Assembly (NCBI GenBank): GCA_031430575.1
Contig: JANPBT010000067.1
Location: forward strand, 6,920-70,919
Length of the DNA stretch: 64,000 bases
Direction of reading: 5' to 3'
From: JANMDS01 sp031430575
Lineage (GTDB): Bacteria > Pseudomonadota > Gammaproteobacteria > Burkholderiales > Casimicrobiaceae
Under the pieces are notes generated by a model, which was given only the letters and a program-made list of their open reading frames with translations, was not told the origin of the DNA and made no database searches. Every line of letters begins with the position of its first letter. The first letter of the stretch is position 1. Shown piece after piece: positions 25,923-34,831 of this stretch. The position numbers and the translations under genes are program-made.

Positions 25923-26867
25923 ATGCGTGCAGTTTGTATTGCTTACACAGTTGTGGTTTCCTTATTTAGTGGTTTTTGCTGGGGTCAGACCTCGCCTTCA
26001 AATTCAGCATCAAGCGCGGATTACGACGTCGAGGGTAGTGGATTTATCGGACGGGTGTTTGAGTCGCAACGGGTGCCAGTTCGCAAGGTGGGGATTGTGC
26101 TCATTGGCGGGAGCGAGGGCGGTTTTTTACTCGCCGACCGCGTTGCGCCGCAGCTGGCAGCTTTGGGCTATCGCGTGTTGGCGGTGAATTACCACGGCGG
26201 ATTTTCTGATCGTTCACGACCGTTGGCCAACGTACCGTTGGAGCAGTTTTCTGCAGCGGCAAAATGGTTGCGTGCTCGGGCGGGAATCCACCGTGTAGCG
26301 GTGATCGGCGAGTCGCGAGGCAGCGAGGCAGCGTTGCTCACCGCGCTGCGCTCGCGAGACGTGGCGGGCGTAGTCGGTGTGGTGCCTTCGCTTTACGTGT
26401 GGTCAGCGCTGGGCAATGCGGAGCGCGATGGCCCGAGCGGTTGGGCAGACGCGGGGAAGCCAGTGATGTTTGTGCAGCCGTTAAAAGAGCCGCAGCCGAA
26501 TGCAGCAACCTTTACGCGCGCTCTGGATGCGGATAGCGCGCTAGAAAACGCGACGATTCCGATTGAGCGAATTGATGTGCCAATCTTACTGCTTGGTAGT
26601 GATGATGATGCCGTCTGGCCTTCGGGCGATTTTGTGCGGCGCGCGCAGGCGCGTGTGCAGCAATTAAATCCCCGCGTGCGCCTTGATGCCCAAACGTATC
26701 CGAACGCCGGGCACCGCATTTTCGGCTCGGGTACGAGCTCGCCAACTGAAACCTACGCCTGGAGCGGTGGCGAATTCGTCGCGCGCTACGGCGGCACGGA
26801 GCTTGGTAACGCCCGCGCACGCGCCAGCGCGTGGAAAGCATTAACGGATTTTCTGGAAAAACTTTAG
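25923..26867 (+). CDS. Secreted alpha/beta hydrolase, BAAT/dienelactone-hydrolase type
   Basis: A 314-aa exported protein: signal peptide to about residue 23 (VSLFSGFCWGQ), then an acyl-CoA-thioesterase C-domain (BAAT-like) fold with IGGSEGG, nucleophile GESRGSEAAL, acid LGSDDDAVWPS and catalytic His NAGHRIF. Such proteins cleave acyl esters; the substrate is unknown. It has no repeat copy and its codons are somewhat G+C-richer than those of its neighbours. Confidence 0.85.
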   Translation: MRAVCIAYTVVVSLFSGFCWGQTSPSNSASSADYDVEGSGFIGRVFESQRVPVRKVGIVLIGGSEGGFLLADRVAPQLAALGYRVLAVNYHGGFSDRSRPLANVPLEQFSAAAKWLRARAGIHRVAVIGESRGSEAALLTALRSRDVAGVVGVVPSLYVWSALGNAERDGPSGWADAGKPVMFVQPLKEPQPNAATFTRALDADSALENATIPIERIDVPILLLGSDDDAVWPSGDFVRRAQARVQQLNPRVRLDAQTYPNAGHRIFGSGTSSPTETYAWSGGEFVARYGGTELGNARARASAWKALTDFLEKL

Positions 26868-27013
26868 AGCACGCAACGCATTCTGAAATCGCGGAAAGAC
26901 GATTGATTGTGGACGTACCCAATGCTGCTCCTTTTACAGTCATTGATTATCAGTGCTGAATCTCCCCCGCGTCCGTAGTTGGGGTAGGTCGAATCGGGCA
27001 GGATCAACGGCAC
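26864..27013 (-). other. Short open frame, possible C-terminal gene remnant
   Basis: A 49-codon frame from GTG, ending SSFRDFRMRCVL, faintly like the C-terminus of formylglycine-generating-enzyme-type domains (...GFRxAR). It overlaps the hydrolase stop by 4 bases. I see no ribosome site. The 336-base gap 26868-27203 holds this frame, one dispersed repeat and the leader of the next gene. Confidence 0.25.
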
Positions 27014-27054
27014 AAAAAATCCTAGCCTTACGCTTTTCGGTGTTTTTTCATTGA

Positions 27055-27072
27055 ATACCTGCGGCGCAGATT
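27055..27072 (+). repeat. Dispersed repeat copy, full 18-base consensus
   Basis: Intergenic, 131 bases before the BMP lipoprotein start. Confidence 0.92.
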
Positions 27073-27203
27073 ACGCCTCAAAGTGCCTTATTTCGATGCC
27101 ACATTGCCCTAAATTGCCCCAAATTGCACGCGCGTTGCAGCGCAGCAAAATCTACGCGATAATCTTAACTTCAATTCAAATAACCATCCACGGAGTCTTT
27201 TCC

Positions 27204-28364
27204 ATGAATTCCCGTCGTTCAACGCTTGCCGCGCTTTCCGGCATGGCCGCTGCGCTGATGCTCTCAGCTTGCGGTCAAAAAGAAGAGCCTAAAAAAGTTG
27301 AAGCCCCGGTGGCTCCACCTGTTGCCGCCGCGCCTGCACCCGCTAAGCCTGATCCAATGAAAATCGCTTTTGTCTACGTCGGCCCAGTCGGCGATCATGG
27401 CTGGAGCTACGCGCACGATATCGGTCGTAAAGCAATTGAAAAAGAATTCGGCGAAAAAGTTAAAACCTCTTTCGTGGAAAAAGTGCCAGAAGGTGCAGAT
27501 ACTGAGCGCGTCGTCCGTGATCTCGCGGCACAAGGCAACAAAATGATTTTCGGCACGTCATTTGGTTTCGGCGATGGCATGCAAAAAGTGGCGCAAGACC
27601 CGGCGTTTAAAGACGTGAAGTTTGAGCATGCAACAGGCTACAAAACTGCGCCAAACTTGCGTGTTTACCAAGTGCGCATGTATGAGAGCGCATATTTGGC
27701 AGGCGTAGTCGCAGGCAAAGTCACCAAGACCAATAAACTGGGCTTTGTGGGCTCCATTCCAATTCCTGAAGTGTTGCGCAATGCCAATGCATTTTTGCTC
27801 GGCGCGCAATCGGTAAACCCGAAAGCAACGCTCAATATCGTATGGATCAATTCTTGGTTTGATCCGGGCAAAGAGAAAGAAGCGGCTGAGGCAATGATCG
27901 CTCAAGGCGCAGACGTGCTCATCCAAAATACAGACTCCACCGCGGTGGTGCAAGCCGCAGAAGCAAAGGGCAAAAAAGCTTTTGGCTGGGATAGCGATAT
28001 GAGTTCTTTCGCACCGACCGCCCATTTAGCATCGAGCGTTATTAACTGGGGCCCGTACTACGTCTCCGCAGTGAAAGATGCGCTTGCTGGCACGTGGAAA
28101 GAAGGCGCTTACTTGGGTGGCTTGAAAGAGGGCTTAGTGGGCCTTGATAAAGTAAATCCAGGCTTGCCGCAAGATGTGCGCGATATGGTCGCTGCGAAAT
28201 CGAAAGATATCGTTGATGGAAAATTGCTGCCATTCGCCGGCCCAATCGTCGGTCAAGACGGTAAAGAGCGCGTTGCCAAAGATGCGTCGATGGATCAAAA
28301 AGGCATGGACAGTATGGACTTTTTGGTTAAAGGCGTGACGGGTAAATTGCCTGCGAAGAAGTAA
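27204..28364 (+). CDS. BMP-family (PnrA/Med) substrate-binding lipoprotein
   Basis: A 386-aa envelope receptor with lipobox LSAC at about residue 23, an Ala/Pro linker, then a type 1 periplasmic-binding fold of the basic-membrane-protein family (KIAFVYVGPVGDHGWSYAHDIG, NKMIFGTSFGFGD, QNTDSTAVVQAAEAKGKKAFGWDSDM). Family members bind nucleosides or purines for an ABC importer. No permease or ATPase gene is adjacent. An in-frame start further up (27051) would read through a repeat and is rejected. A strong terminator follows. Confidence 0.93.
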   Translation: MNSRRSTLAALSGMAAALMLSACGQKEEPKKVEAPVAPPVAAAPAPAKPDPMKIAFVYVGPVGDHGWSYAHDIGRKAIEKEFGEKVKTSFVEKVPEGADTERVVRDLAAQGNKMIFGTSFGFGDGMQKVAQDPAFKDVKFEHATGYKTAPNLRVYQVRMYESAYLAGVVAGKVTKTNKLGFVGSIPIPEVLRNANAFLLGAQSVNPKATLNIVWINSWFDPGKEKEAAEAMIAQGADVLIQNTDSTAVVQAAEAKGKKAFGWDSDMSSFAPTAHLASSVINWGPYYVSAVKDALAGTWKEGAYLGGLKEGLVGLDKVNPGLPQDVRDMVAAKSKDIVDGKLLPFAGPIVGQDGKERVAKDASMDQKGMDSMDFLVKGVTGKLPAKK

Positions 28365-28388
28365 TTTTTTTTAACGCAGTTGCAAGCG

Positions 28389-28417
28389 AAAAAGCCCGAT
28401 ATGTTCGGGCTTTTTTT
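28389..28417 (+). terminator. Intrinsic terminator of the BMP gene
   Basis: Stem GCCCGA / TCGGGC extended by five A-T pairs, loop of five bases, run of seven T; 24 bases after the stop. Confidence 0.92.
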
Positions 28418-28468
28418 ATGGGTATCGCAAATGCGCTTCGGCGCAGGTGGTGGCTTCAAAAATGGCTC

Positions 28469-28486
28469 AATCTGCGCCGCAGGTAT
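28469..28486 (-). repeat. Dispersed repeat copy, full 18-base consensus
   Basis: Intergenic, between the BMP terminator and the dehydrogenase gene. Confidence 0.92.
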
Positions 28487-28634
28487 TGAACACATTGGAT
28501 TGAGGGCGTAGATTTTTCGCTCCAGCATGGTTTTGCATTCGCCGCACCACGTCTTAGCACTAGAATCAAACTCTCATCAACTTCTCTTTTGGCGTTTAGA
28601 TTGCAATGTGCGATCTAGCGCAACGCACCGATTT

Positions 28635-29723
28635 ATGGCTGAAAAGACAATCGCCCCCACGCCGCTGCACCAATGGATTGTCGCGCTTTGGCGGGCTGCG
28701 GGCAGCAGTGAAGTTGAGGCAAGGCGATGCGCCGATCATCTCGTGCTTGCAAATTTAACGGGGCACGACTCGCATGGCGTCGGCATGATCCCGCGCTATG
28801 TGGATTCCTTTTTGCATGGCGAATTGGATCTTAACCGCGAAGTCACCATTGCTCATGATGCGGGCGCGGTCGTCACCATTGATGGTCATCATGGCATGGG
28901 GCAACATGTGGCCTTTCAAGCGATGGAGATCGCCATTGCGCGCGCGAAAGTGCACGGTGTGTGCGTAATGGGGCTTAAAAATTCTCACCATCTCGGGCGC
29001 GTTGGGCATTGGGCGGAGCAGGCAATTTCAGCGGGCATGTGCTCAGTGCATTTCACCAATGCCTGCAGCCAATGGTGGGTCGCGCCCCATGGCGGCGCGG
29101 AAGGGCGCTTTGTAACGAATCCGTTTACCGTCGGCATTCCGATGCCTGGGGCAGAGCCGATCGTGCTCGATTTTGCGACCTCAGCGATCGCCCAAGGCAA
29201 AGTGCGCGTGGCTTACAACAAAGGTGTTGCGGTGCCGCCCAATTCGCTCATCGATTCGCGCGGCGCGCCAACGAATGATCCTGCGGTGCTTTTTGAGCCC
29301 GTTGATGGCAAGCTTGGCGCGCTGGTGACCACGGGTGCACACAAAGGCTACGCACTTGCAATGGTTTGCGAGCTGCTCGGCGCAGCGCTCACCGGTGGCG
29401 CAACGACGCGGCCTGAAAATCGCCCGAATCATGGCGTTTGGAACAACATGCTTACGATCGTTTTCGATCCGAAAAAAATGGGCACTGAAAGCGTCTTTGG
29501 GAATGAGGCGGCCGCGTTCATTGCGTGGGTGAAAAGTGCCCGCAAGCAGCCCGGCGTTACCGAAATATTAATGCCCGGAGACCCCGAACGGGCATCGCGC
29601 GAAGCCCGAAAGGATGGATTTCTGATCGATGTCGAAACGCTCGCGCAAATGGATCGGGCGAGTGCTTCCATTGCTGCGAAATTTGGTCAATCGCCGGGGC
29701 CGATTTCAGGCTTGGCTGCCTAG
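28635..29723 (+). CDS. Malate/L-lactate (Ldh-family) NAD(P)-dependent dehydrogenase
   Basis: A 362-aa oxidoreductase of the YlbC/ComC/AllD fold. Motifs: LTGHDSHGVGMIPRYV, DGHHGMGQHVAFQAM, KNSHHLGRVGHWAE, GRFVTNPFTVGIP and DFATSAIAQGKVR. It reduces 2-oxo acids or oxidises 2-hydroxy acids; relatives act on malate, ureidoglycolate or dihydropicolinate-type substrates. ATG 28635 fits the family start; the frame is open further up. It lies 3 bases from the Rieske gene, so the two share a transcript. Confidence 0.9.
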   Translation: MAEKTIAPTPLHQWIVALWRAAGSSEVEARRCADHLVLANLTGHDSHGVGMIPRYVDSFLHGELDLNREVTIAHDAGAVVTIDGHHGMGQHVAFQAMEIAIARAKVHGVCVMGLKNSHHLGRVGHWAEQAISAGMCSVHFTNACSQWWVAPHGGAEGRFVTNPFTVGIPMPGAEPIVLDFATSAIAQGKVRVAYNKGVAVPPNSLIDSRGAPTNDPAVLFEPVDGKLGALVTTGAHKGYALAMVCELLGAALTGGATTRPENRPNHGVWNNMLTIVFDPKKMGTESVFGNEAAAFIAWVKSARKQPGVTEILMPGDPERASREARKDGFLIDVETLAQMDRASASIAAKFGQSPGPISGLAA

Positions 29724-29726
29724 CTG

Positions 29727-30722
29727 ATGGATTTCGAACGCACGCTCTGGCATCCCGTTGCGCGCGCCGATGCTTTACCTGCGGCGCAACTATTTGGCGC
29801 GGTGCTGCTCGACGCCCGCATCGTCGTCTGGCGCGATAGCGTGGGTGCGCTGCACGCGTGGGAAGATCGCTGCCCTCACCGGGGCACGGCGCTATCGCTC
29901 GGCTGCGTGCGCAATGATCGGTTGCAATGCGCTTATCACGGCTGGCAATTTGATGGCGATGGCAAATGCGCGCACATACCGGCATTAAATCGCGGCTTAC
30001 CTGCGGCGCAGATTTTGCAGATTTATGAGGCGAAAGAAAAATATGGCATGCTCTGGGTGCGCTTGCAGAAAAGCGGCAGCGAAATTCCGCCGTTTCCAGA
30101 GTTTGAAAATGCCGCCCTGATGAAGGTGCATTGCGGTGTGTATGAAGTCGCCACGAGTGCGCCGCGCATTATCGAAAATTTTCTAGATATGGCGCATTTT
30201 GGGTTTGTGCATGATGGAATTTTGGGTGATACCGACCATACCGAAGTGCCAGATTACGCAGTATCCAATTTCAACGATGCCCGTGGCGAGGGCATTCTTG
30301 CCACCCAATGTTTCGCTTGGCAGCCCCGCAGTAACGCTACGATTGCGCAAGGCACAATGGTTGAATACACCTATCGAGTGTGCGCGCCGTACACCAGTAT
30401 TTTGACCAAAATACCTGCGGCGCAGAATGGCTTTGCAGAAGCGATTGCACTGTTTGTGCAGCCGGTCACGCACGAAACGTCGCGCGCATGGTTTGTGCTC
30501 GCCGTGACCGATACGGGCGCAGGCGACGACAATTTGCAGGCATTTCAAGATACGATTTTTGCGCAGGACAAACCGATTATTGAATCGCAGTCTCCAAAGC
30601 GATTGCCACTCGATTTGCGCGCTGAAGCCCACTGCGCTGCGGACAAAATGAGTAGCGCCTATCGCCGGTATCTGCAAGATCAGGGCGTCGGTTTTGGTGT
30701 AATTCCTAGCCAAAGAAGCTAA
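29727..30722 (+). CDS. Rieske [2Fe-2S] oxygenase (aromatic ring-hydroxylating / VanA-like)
   Basis: A 331-aa terminal oxygenase. The Rieske cluster is bound by CPHRG and CAYHGW (residues about 49-72). The mononuclear iron region ENFLDMAHFGFVHDG follows at about 150. Relatives demethylate vanillate-type ethers or hydroxylate aromatic acids; no reductase gene is adjacent. Two exact and one variant repeats lie in frame, read as LPAAQL, LPAAQI and IPAAQN, all in the same phase. Co-transcribed with the Ldh-family gene. Confidence 0.9.
   Translation: MDFERTLWHPVARADALPAAQLFGAVLLDARIVVWRDSVGALHAWEDRCPHRGTALSLGCVRNDRLQCAYHGWQFDGDGKCAHIPALNRGLPAAQILQIYEAKEKYGMLWVRLQKSGSEIPPFPEFENAALMKVHCGVYEVATSAPRIIENFLDMAHFGFVHDGILGDTDHTEVPDYAVSNFNDARGEGILATQCFAWQPRSNATIAQGTMVEYTYRVCAPYTSILTKIPAAQNGFAEAIALFVQPVTHETSRAWFVLAVTDTGAGDDNLQAFQDTIFAQDKPIIESQSPKRLPLDLRAEAHCAADKMSSAYRRYLQDQGVGFGVIPSQRS
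29775..29792 (+). repeat. Dispersed repeat copy, variant core
   Basis: Inside the Rieske gene, read as LPAAQL; the core ends CGCAA instead of CGCAG. Confidence 0.7.
29998..30015 (+). repeat. Dispersed repeat copy, exact core
   Basis: Inside the Rieske gene, read as LPAAQI. Confidence 0.9.
30411..30428 (+). repeat. Dispersed repeat copy, exact core
   Basis: Inside the Rieske gene, read as IPAAQN. Confidence 0.9.
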
Positions 30723-30723
30723 A

Positions 30724-30751
30724 AAAAGCGGCTCTAAATCGAGCCGCTTTT
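30724..30751. terminator. Bidirectional intrinsic terminator
   Basis: Stem AAAAGCGGCTC / GAGCCGCTTTT with a 6-base loop between the convergent Rieske and aqpZ genes; A and T runs on both sides serve either direction. Confidence 0.92.
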
Positions 30752-30776
30752 GAAGGATTTAACGCAAGCGCTTAGC

Positions 30777-31463
30777 TTAGTCTTTCTTGCCTGCGACCGC
30801 GTTGTAAATCGTCGCACCAATCGCACCGCCGATGATCGGCGCAATCCAGAACATCCACAATTGCGTGATGTAACCGCCACCGGCAAATAGCGCCACGCCC
30901 GTGCTGCGCGCAGGGTTAACGGAAGTATTGGTCACTGGAATGCTAATCAAGTGAATGAGCGTAAGGCATAAGCCAATTGCAATCGGCGCGAAACCTGGAG
31001 GCGCGCGCTTATCGGTCGCACCCATGATCACGAAGAGGAACATCGCGGTCATGACCACTTCGCATACCAGCGCGGCCACCATTGAGTATTTACCCGGTGA
31101 TAAATCATCGTAGCCGTTAGATGCAAAGCCACCGATGGATACGCCGGCTTTACCGGTTGCGATCAAATAAAGCACGCCCGCAGCCGCAATGGCGCCGAGC
31201 GTTTGCGCGATGATGTAAGGCACGAGATCTTTGCTGCTGAAGCGGCCACCGACCATCAGCCCGACTGAGACGGCAGGGTTGAGATGGCAACCCGAAATAT
31301 GCCCAATCGCGTACGCCATCGTCAATACGGTGAGACCGAAGGCAAGAGAGACGCCATGCAGGCCGATACCCACGTTAGGAAAGGCGGCCGCGAGCACGGC
31401 GCTGCCGCATCCACCCAAGACCAACCAAAATGTACCGATAAATTCCGCTGCGAGTTTATTCAT
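30777..31463 (-). CDS. aqpZ: Aquaporin Z
   Basis: A 228-aa water channel of the inner membrane with six membrane segments. Both NPA boxes are present (SGCHLNPAVSVG and NTSVNPARSTG). His in the second half-helix region and Arg after the second NPA support a water-selective filter. ATG 31463 is preferred because GGAG sits 8 bases upstream; a second ATG at 31475 adds four residues. Confidence 0.96.
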   Translation of the reverse strand: MNKLAAEFIGTFWLVLGGCGSAVLAAAFPNVGIGLHGVSLAFGLTVLTMAYAIGHISGCHLNPAVSVGLMVGGRFSSKDLVPYIIAQTLGAIAAAGVLYLIATGKAGVSIGGFASNGYDDLSPGKYSMVAALVCEVVMTAMFLFVIMGATDKRAPPGFAPIAIGLCLTLIHLISIPVTNTSVNPARSTGVALFAGGGYITQLWMFWIAPIIGGAIGATIYNAVAGKKD

Positions 31464-31574
31464 TAGAGACTCCATTTTTTGATTTAACGCACGAGTATCA
31501 TCAGAAAAAATGACAATCTCGTGAAATGCGATTTAACTTCATTTCGGCACTCAAGACAACTTAAAATCAATTAA

Positions 31575-32711
31575 ATGAAGAAAAACTTCTTGCCGTATGA
31601 CGGTGTACTCGTTGTTTCGTTGGAGCAGGCCGTCGCAGCGCCATATGCAACAAGTAGGCTTGCGCAAGCGGGCGCGCGTGTGATCAAAATTGAGAGACCC
31701 GAAGGCGATTTCGCGCGCGGTTACGATACTGCCGTCAATGGCGAAGCCTCGTACTGGGTTTGGCTCAATCAGGGCAAAGAATCGGTCTGCCTTGATCTCA
31801 AAAGCGCAGGTGATCTTGCAATGATGCAGCGCTTAATTTCGAAGGCCGACGTCTTTGTGCAAAACCTTGCGCCGGGCGCAGCGGCACGACTGGGATTGGG
31901 CAGCGAGGAGCTGCGTTGCAAATATCCGCGTTTGATTACCTGCGATATTTCTGGTTACGGCGAAGCAGGCGCGAAAGCCGATTTGAAAGCTTATGATTTT
32001 TTAGTGCAAGCGGAGTCTGGGCTGCTCAGTGTGAGCGGTGCGCCAGGGCCGTACGGACGCATCGGCGTTTCGATTTGCGACATTGGTGCGGGAATGCACG
32101 CACTCATTGCGATACAGCAGGCACTTACGCTGCGCGAGAAAACTGGGCACGGCGCAAAGCTGCATGTTTCCTTATTTGATAGTGCATTTGATTGGATGGC
32201 GGTGCCGCTATTGCATGAGATGGAAGGCAACGGCGCGCCCAAGCGCGTCGGACTCAAGCATCCGACCATTGCGCCTTACGGTGGCTTCGATACCCAAGAT
32301 GGGCACACGCTTATTATCTCAATCCAAAATAATCGCGAGTTCGCCCGTCTTTGCGCGCAGGTGCTTGGTGATGCGGCACTCGCCAGCGATGCCCGGTTTT
32401 CTGAAAATAATGCGCGGGTTGCAAATCGTGTCGCGCTTGATGGCATGATCGCGGCGGCGTTTGGGCAACGCACGCGCACGCAAATGGAAACGCTGCTACA
32501 CGATGCTGAAATTGCATTTGGTGGAATTAATTCTGTGGCCGATGTCGCCGTGCATCCGCAAGCGCGCACGTGGCCGCAGCCCGTCAATGGTGAAACCGTG
32601 CAGATGATGGCCCCCGCTTTTCAGGCCGATTGGCAGACGAAATCTTTTGCCGCGTGCCCCGCGCTCGGTGCCGATACCGATGCGGTGAAGCGTGAATTCG
32701 CGCAATATTAA
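31575..32711 (+). CDS. CaiB/BaiF (class III) CoA-transferase
   Basis: A 378-aa enzyme that moves CoA between acyl-CoA and free acids. Motifs: LEQAVAAPYATSRLAQAGARVIKIERP, LNQGKESVCLDLK and the catalytic Asp in SICDIGAGMHALIAI. It begins a plus-strand block with a dehydratase-like protein and an acyl-CoA dehydrogenase, so the acid activated here is probably degraded by those enzymes. Length is near the usual 390-400. Its stop lies 16 bases before the next start. Confidence 0.92.
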   Translation: MKKNFLPYDGVLVVSLEQAVAAPYATSRLAQAGARVIKIERPEGDFARGYDTAVNGEASYWVWLNQGKESVCLDLKSAGDLAMMQRLISKADVFVQNLAPGAAARLGLGSEELRCKYPRLITCDISGYGEAGAKADLKAYDFLVQAESGLLSVSGAPGPYGRIGVSICDIGAGMHALIAIQQALTLREKTGHGAKLHVSLFDSAFDWMAVPLLHEMEGNGAPKRVGLKHPTIAPYGGFDTQDGHTLIISIQNNREFARLCAQVLGDAALASDARFSENNARVANRVALDGMIAAAFGQRTRTQMETLLHDAEIAFGGINSVADVAVHPQARTWPQPVNGETVQMMAPAFQADWQTKSFAACPALGADTDAVKREFAQY

Positions 32712-32727
32712 ATATGCAGAAGAATAC

Positions 32728-33564
32728 ATGATGACTTGGCAGGCGAAACCGCTGATCGTTAGCGATACTTTGCATCTACCTGCGGCGCAGTTTTTGGCTG
32801 CAACGCTGGATCGCAGTGAGCAGTTTTCAATCGGTGATGCGCTGCCCCCTGCATGGCATTGGTGCTATTTTTTATCCGCCGCGCATCGTAGTGCGTTGGG
32901 CTACGACGGGCACGCCGAGAAAGGCGATTTTTTGCCTCCGATTGCATTGCCACGGCGCATGTGGGGCGGCAGTCGCTTCCAGTTTCATGCGCCGATGCGC
33001 TTGGGCGAGACGATCACCCGCGTATCAAACGTGATCAACGTCAAAGAGACCACCGGCAAATCGGGCAAGCTCGCGTTCGTTACGGTCAAGCATGAATATG
33101 TCGGTGCAAACGGCGTGCTGCGGGTAGAAGAGGAGCACGACATTGTGTATCGAGATTATGATGATGATCGCAACCCAGATCGCGCGCTACCTCATCTCGA
33201 TGCTCCGAACCATGCCGACGTTGTCGTATCCGTCGTTCCCGATCCGGTTTTGTTGTTTCGGTATTCAGCGCTTACCTTTAACGGCCACCGCATTCACTAT
33301 GATCTGCCTTTTTGTCGTGAGAAGGAAGGCTATCGACATTTAGTCGTGCACGGCCCATTGCTGGCGACGATGCTCATCAATTTAGCCAGCGATCAGGCGA
33401 CCGGGCGCACCATGACCGCGTTTACCTTCAAAGCGAAAAGTCCACTTTTTTGCGATGAGTCTTTTAATCTTCACGCGAAACGTGAAGGCAATGCAATCGC
33501 GCTCTGGGCAACCAATGCCAGTGGTGGTTTGGCGATGGAAGCGCGTGCTGAGTTTGGCGCGTGA
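32728..33564 (+). CDS. MaoC/FAS1-like acyl-CoA dehydratase
   Basis: A 278-aa protein with two hotdog-like halves. The N-part (FSIGDALPPAWHWCYFL, FLPPIALPRRMWGGSRFQF) and C-part (FNGHRIHYDLPFCREKEGYRHLVVHGPLLATMLINL) match mesaconyl-C4-CoA hydratase / HTD2-type dehydratases. HRIHYD carries the hydratase His and Asp. It likely hydrates or dehydrates a dicarboxyl-CoA made by the upstream CoA-transferase. A repeat copy is read as LPAAQF near the N-terminus. ATG 32728 or 32731. Confidence 0.87.
   Translation: MMTWQAKPLIVSDTLHLPAAQFLAATLDRSEQFSIGDALPPAWHWCYFLSAAHRSALGYDGHAEKGDFLPPIALPRRMWGGSRFQFHAPMRLGETITRVSNVINVKETTGKSGKLAFVTVKHEYVGANGVLRVEEEHDIVYRDYDDDRNPDRALPHLDAPNHADVVVSVVPDPVLLFRYSALTFNGHRIHYDLPFCREKEGYRHLVVHGPLLATMLINLASDQATGRTMTAFTFKAKSPLFCDESFNLHAKREGNAIALWATNASGGLAMEARAEFGA
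32775..32792 (+). repeat. Dispersed repeat copy, exact core
   Basis: Inside the dehydratase gene, read as LPAAQF. Confidence 0.88.
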
Positions 33565-33573
33565 AATGAATCA

Positions 33574-33591
33574 AATCTGCGCCGCAGGTAT
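33574..33591 (-). repeat. Dispersed repeat copy, full 18-base consensus
   Basis: Intergenic, 9 bases after the dehydratase stop and 18 before the next start. Confidence 0.92.
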
Positions 33592-33609
33592 TTAAGTAAA
33601 ACGTGAACT

Positions 33610-34782
33610 ATGAAAATAAGTGATTCTCCTCACCCAGAAATCCGCGAAGCGGTGCGTGATTTATGTGCGCAATTTCCTGATCTTTATTGGCGCGAGATTG
33701 ATGAAGCCCGCGCCTATCCAGAAAAATTTGTGACCGCATTGATGGAAGCGGGCTGGCTCGCGGCGATGATTCCCGAAGCGTTCGGCGGCGCGGGGTTGGG
33801 TGTTACCGAAGCTTCGATCGTGATGGAGGAAATCAATCGCTGCGGAGGCAATGCTGGATTCGTCCACGGTCAGATGTACAACATGGGCACACTTTTGCGC
33901 CACGGCTCAGCGCAACAAAAAGCTGAGCTTTTGCCTAAGATTGCAGCAGGGCAATTGCGCTTGCAATCGATGGCGGTGACTGAGCCTGCTGCAGGCACGG
34001 ATACCAGTAGCATCACGACCACGGCGGTGAAAAAAGGCGATCGCTACGTGGTGAACGGCCAAAAAGTCTGGATCTCGAGAGTGCAGCATTCTGATTGGAT
34101 GATTCTGCTTGCGCGAACCATACCTGCGGCGCAGATTGAGGCGCAAGGGGGCAAGCGCACGGACGGTATGTCGATTTTTTTAGTCGATGTGGCGAAAGCG
34201 GTTGCCGGCGGTATGACCGTGCGCCCAATCCGCAATATGGTGAACCACGAAACCAACGAACTCTTTTTCGATGATCTCGAAATTCCGGTAGAAAATTTAA
34301 TCGGCGCAGAAGGTATGGGTTTTCGATATATTTTGGATGGCCTGAACGCCGAGCGGGCCTTGATTGCGGCGGAGTGCATCGGCGACGGTTATTGGTTCAC
34401 CGAGCGCGCTGCGCGCTATGCGAACGAGCGCGTGGTCTTTGGTCGCCCGATTGGCAAAAATCAAGGCGTGCAGTTTCCGATCGCCGAGGCGTTTATTAAT
34501 GTCGAAGCCGCTAATTTGATGCGTTATCGCGCCTGTGAATTGTTTGATGCGGGCAAGCCCTGCGGCGCGCAGGCCAATATGGCCAAGCACCTCGCCGCGA
34601 AAGCTGCTTGGCAGGCGGGCGAGGCTTGCTTGCAAACGCACGGCGGCTTTGGTTTTGCGGCAGAATACGACATTGAGCGCAAATTCCGCGAAACGCGGCT
34701 CTATCAAGTGGCGCCAATTTCCAGCAATCTTGTCCTCTCTTATGTTGGCGAGCACGTTTTGGGAATGCCACGTTCGTTTTAG
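33610..34782 (+). CDS. Acyl-CoA dehydrogenase
   Basis: A 390-aa FAD enzyme introducing an alpha,beta double bond in an acyl-CoA. Motifs: FAD/substrate strand MAVTEPAAGTDTSSI, VNGQKVWIS, the catalytic helix region ERALIAAECIG and the C-terminal QTHGGFGFAAEYDIERKFRETRLYQVAP. A repeat copy is read as IPAAQIE in the surface loop between two beta strands of the middle domain. It is third in the CoA-ester block. Confidence 0.93.
   Translation: MKISDSPHPEIREAVRDLCAQFPDLYWREIDEARAYPEKFVTALMEAGWLAAMIPEAFGGAGLGVTEASIVMEEINRCGGNAGFVHGQMYNMGTLLRHGSAQQKAELLPKIAAGQLRLQSMAVTEPAAGTDTSSITTTAVKKGDRYVVNGQKVWISRVQHSDWMILLARTIPAAQIEAQGGKRTDGMSIFLVDVAKAVAGGMTVRPIRNMVNHETNELFFDDLEIPVENLIGAEGMGFRYILDGLNAERALIAAECIGDGYWFTERAARYANERVVFGRPIGKNQGVQFPIAEAFINVEAANLMRYRACELFDAGKPCGAQANMAKHLAAKAAWQAGEACLQTHGGFGFAAEYDIERKFRETRLYQVAPISSNLVLSYVGEHVLGMPRSF
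34120..34137 (+). repeat. Dispersed repeat copy, full 18-base consensus
   Basis: Inside the acyl-CoA dehydrogenase gene, read as IPAAQI. Confidence 0.92.
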
Positions 34783-34831
34783 TTAAACCACGCGCCAATT
34801 TTTTTACGCCATCACAGGAGAGAATTTACCC

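Noticed and set aside
26126..26160. GCGCCGCAG-like words in the BAAT hydrolase gene
   Set aside because: Lacks the full core and flanks; only ordinary Ala/Pro/Gln codons.
27051..27203. Upstream start for the BMP protein
   Set aside because: It reads through a repeat and puts 51 residues before an excellent lipoprotein signal at 27204.
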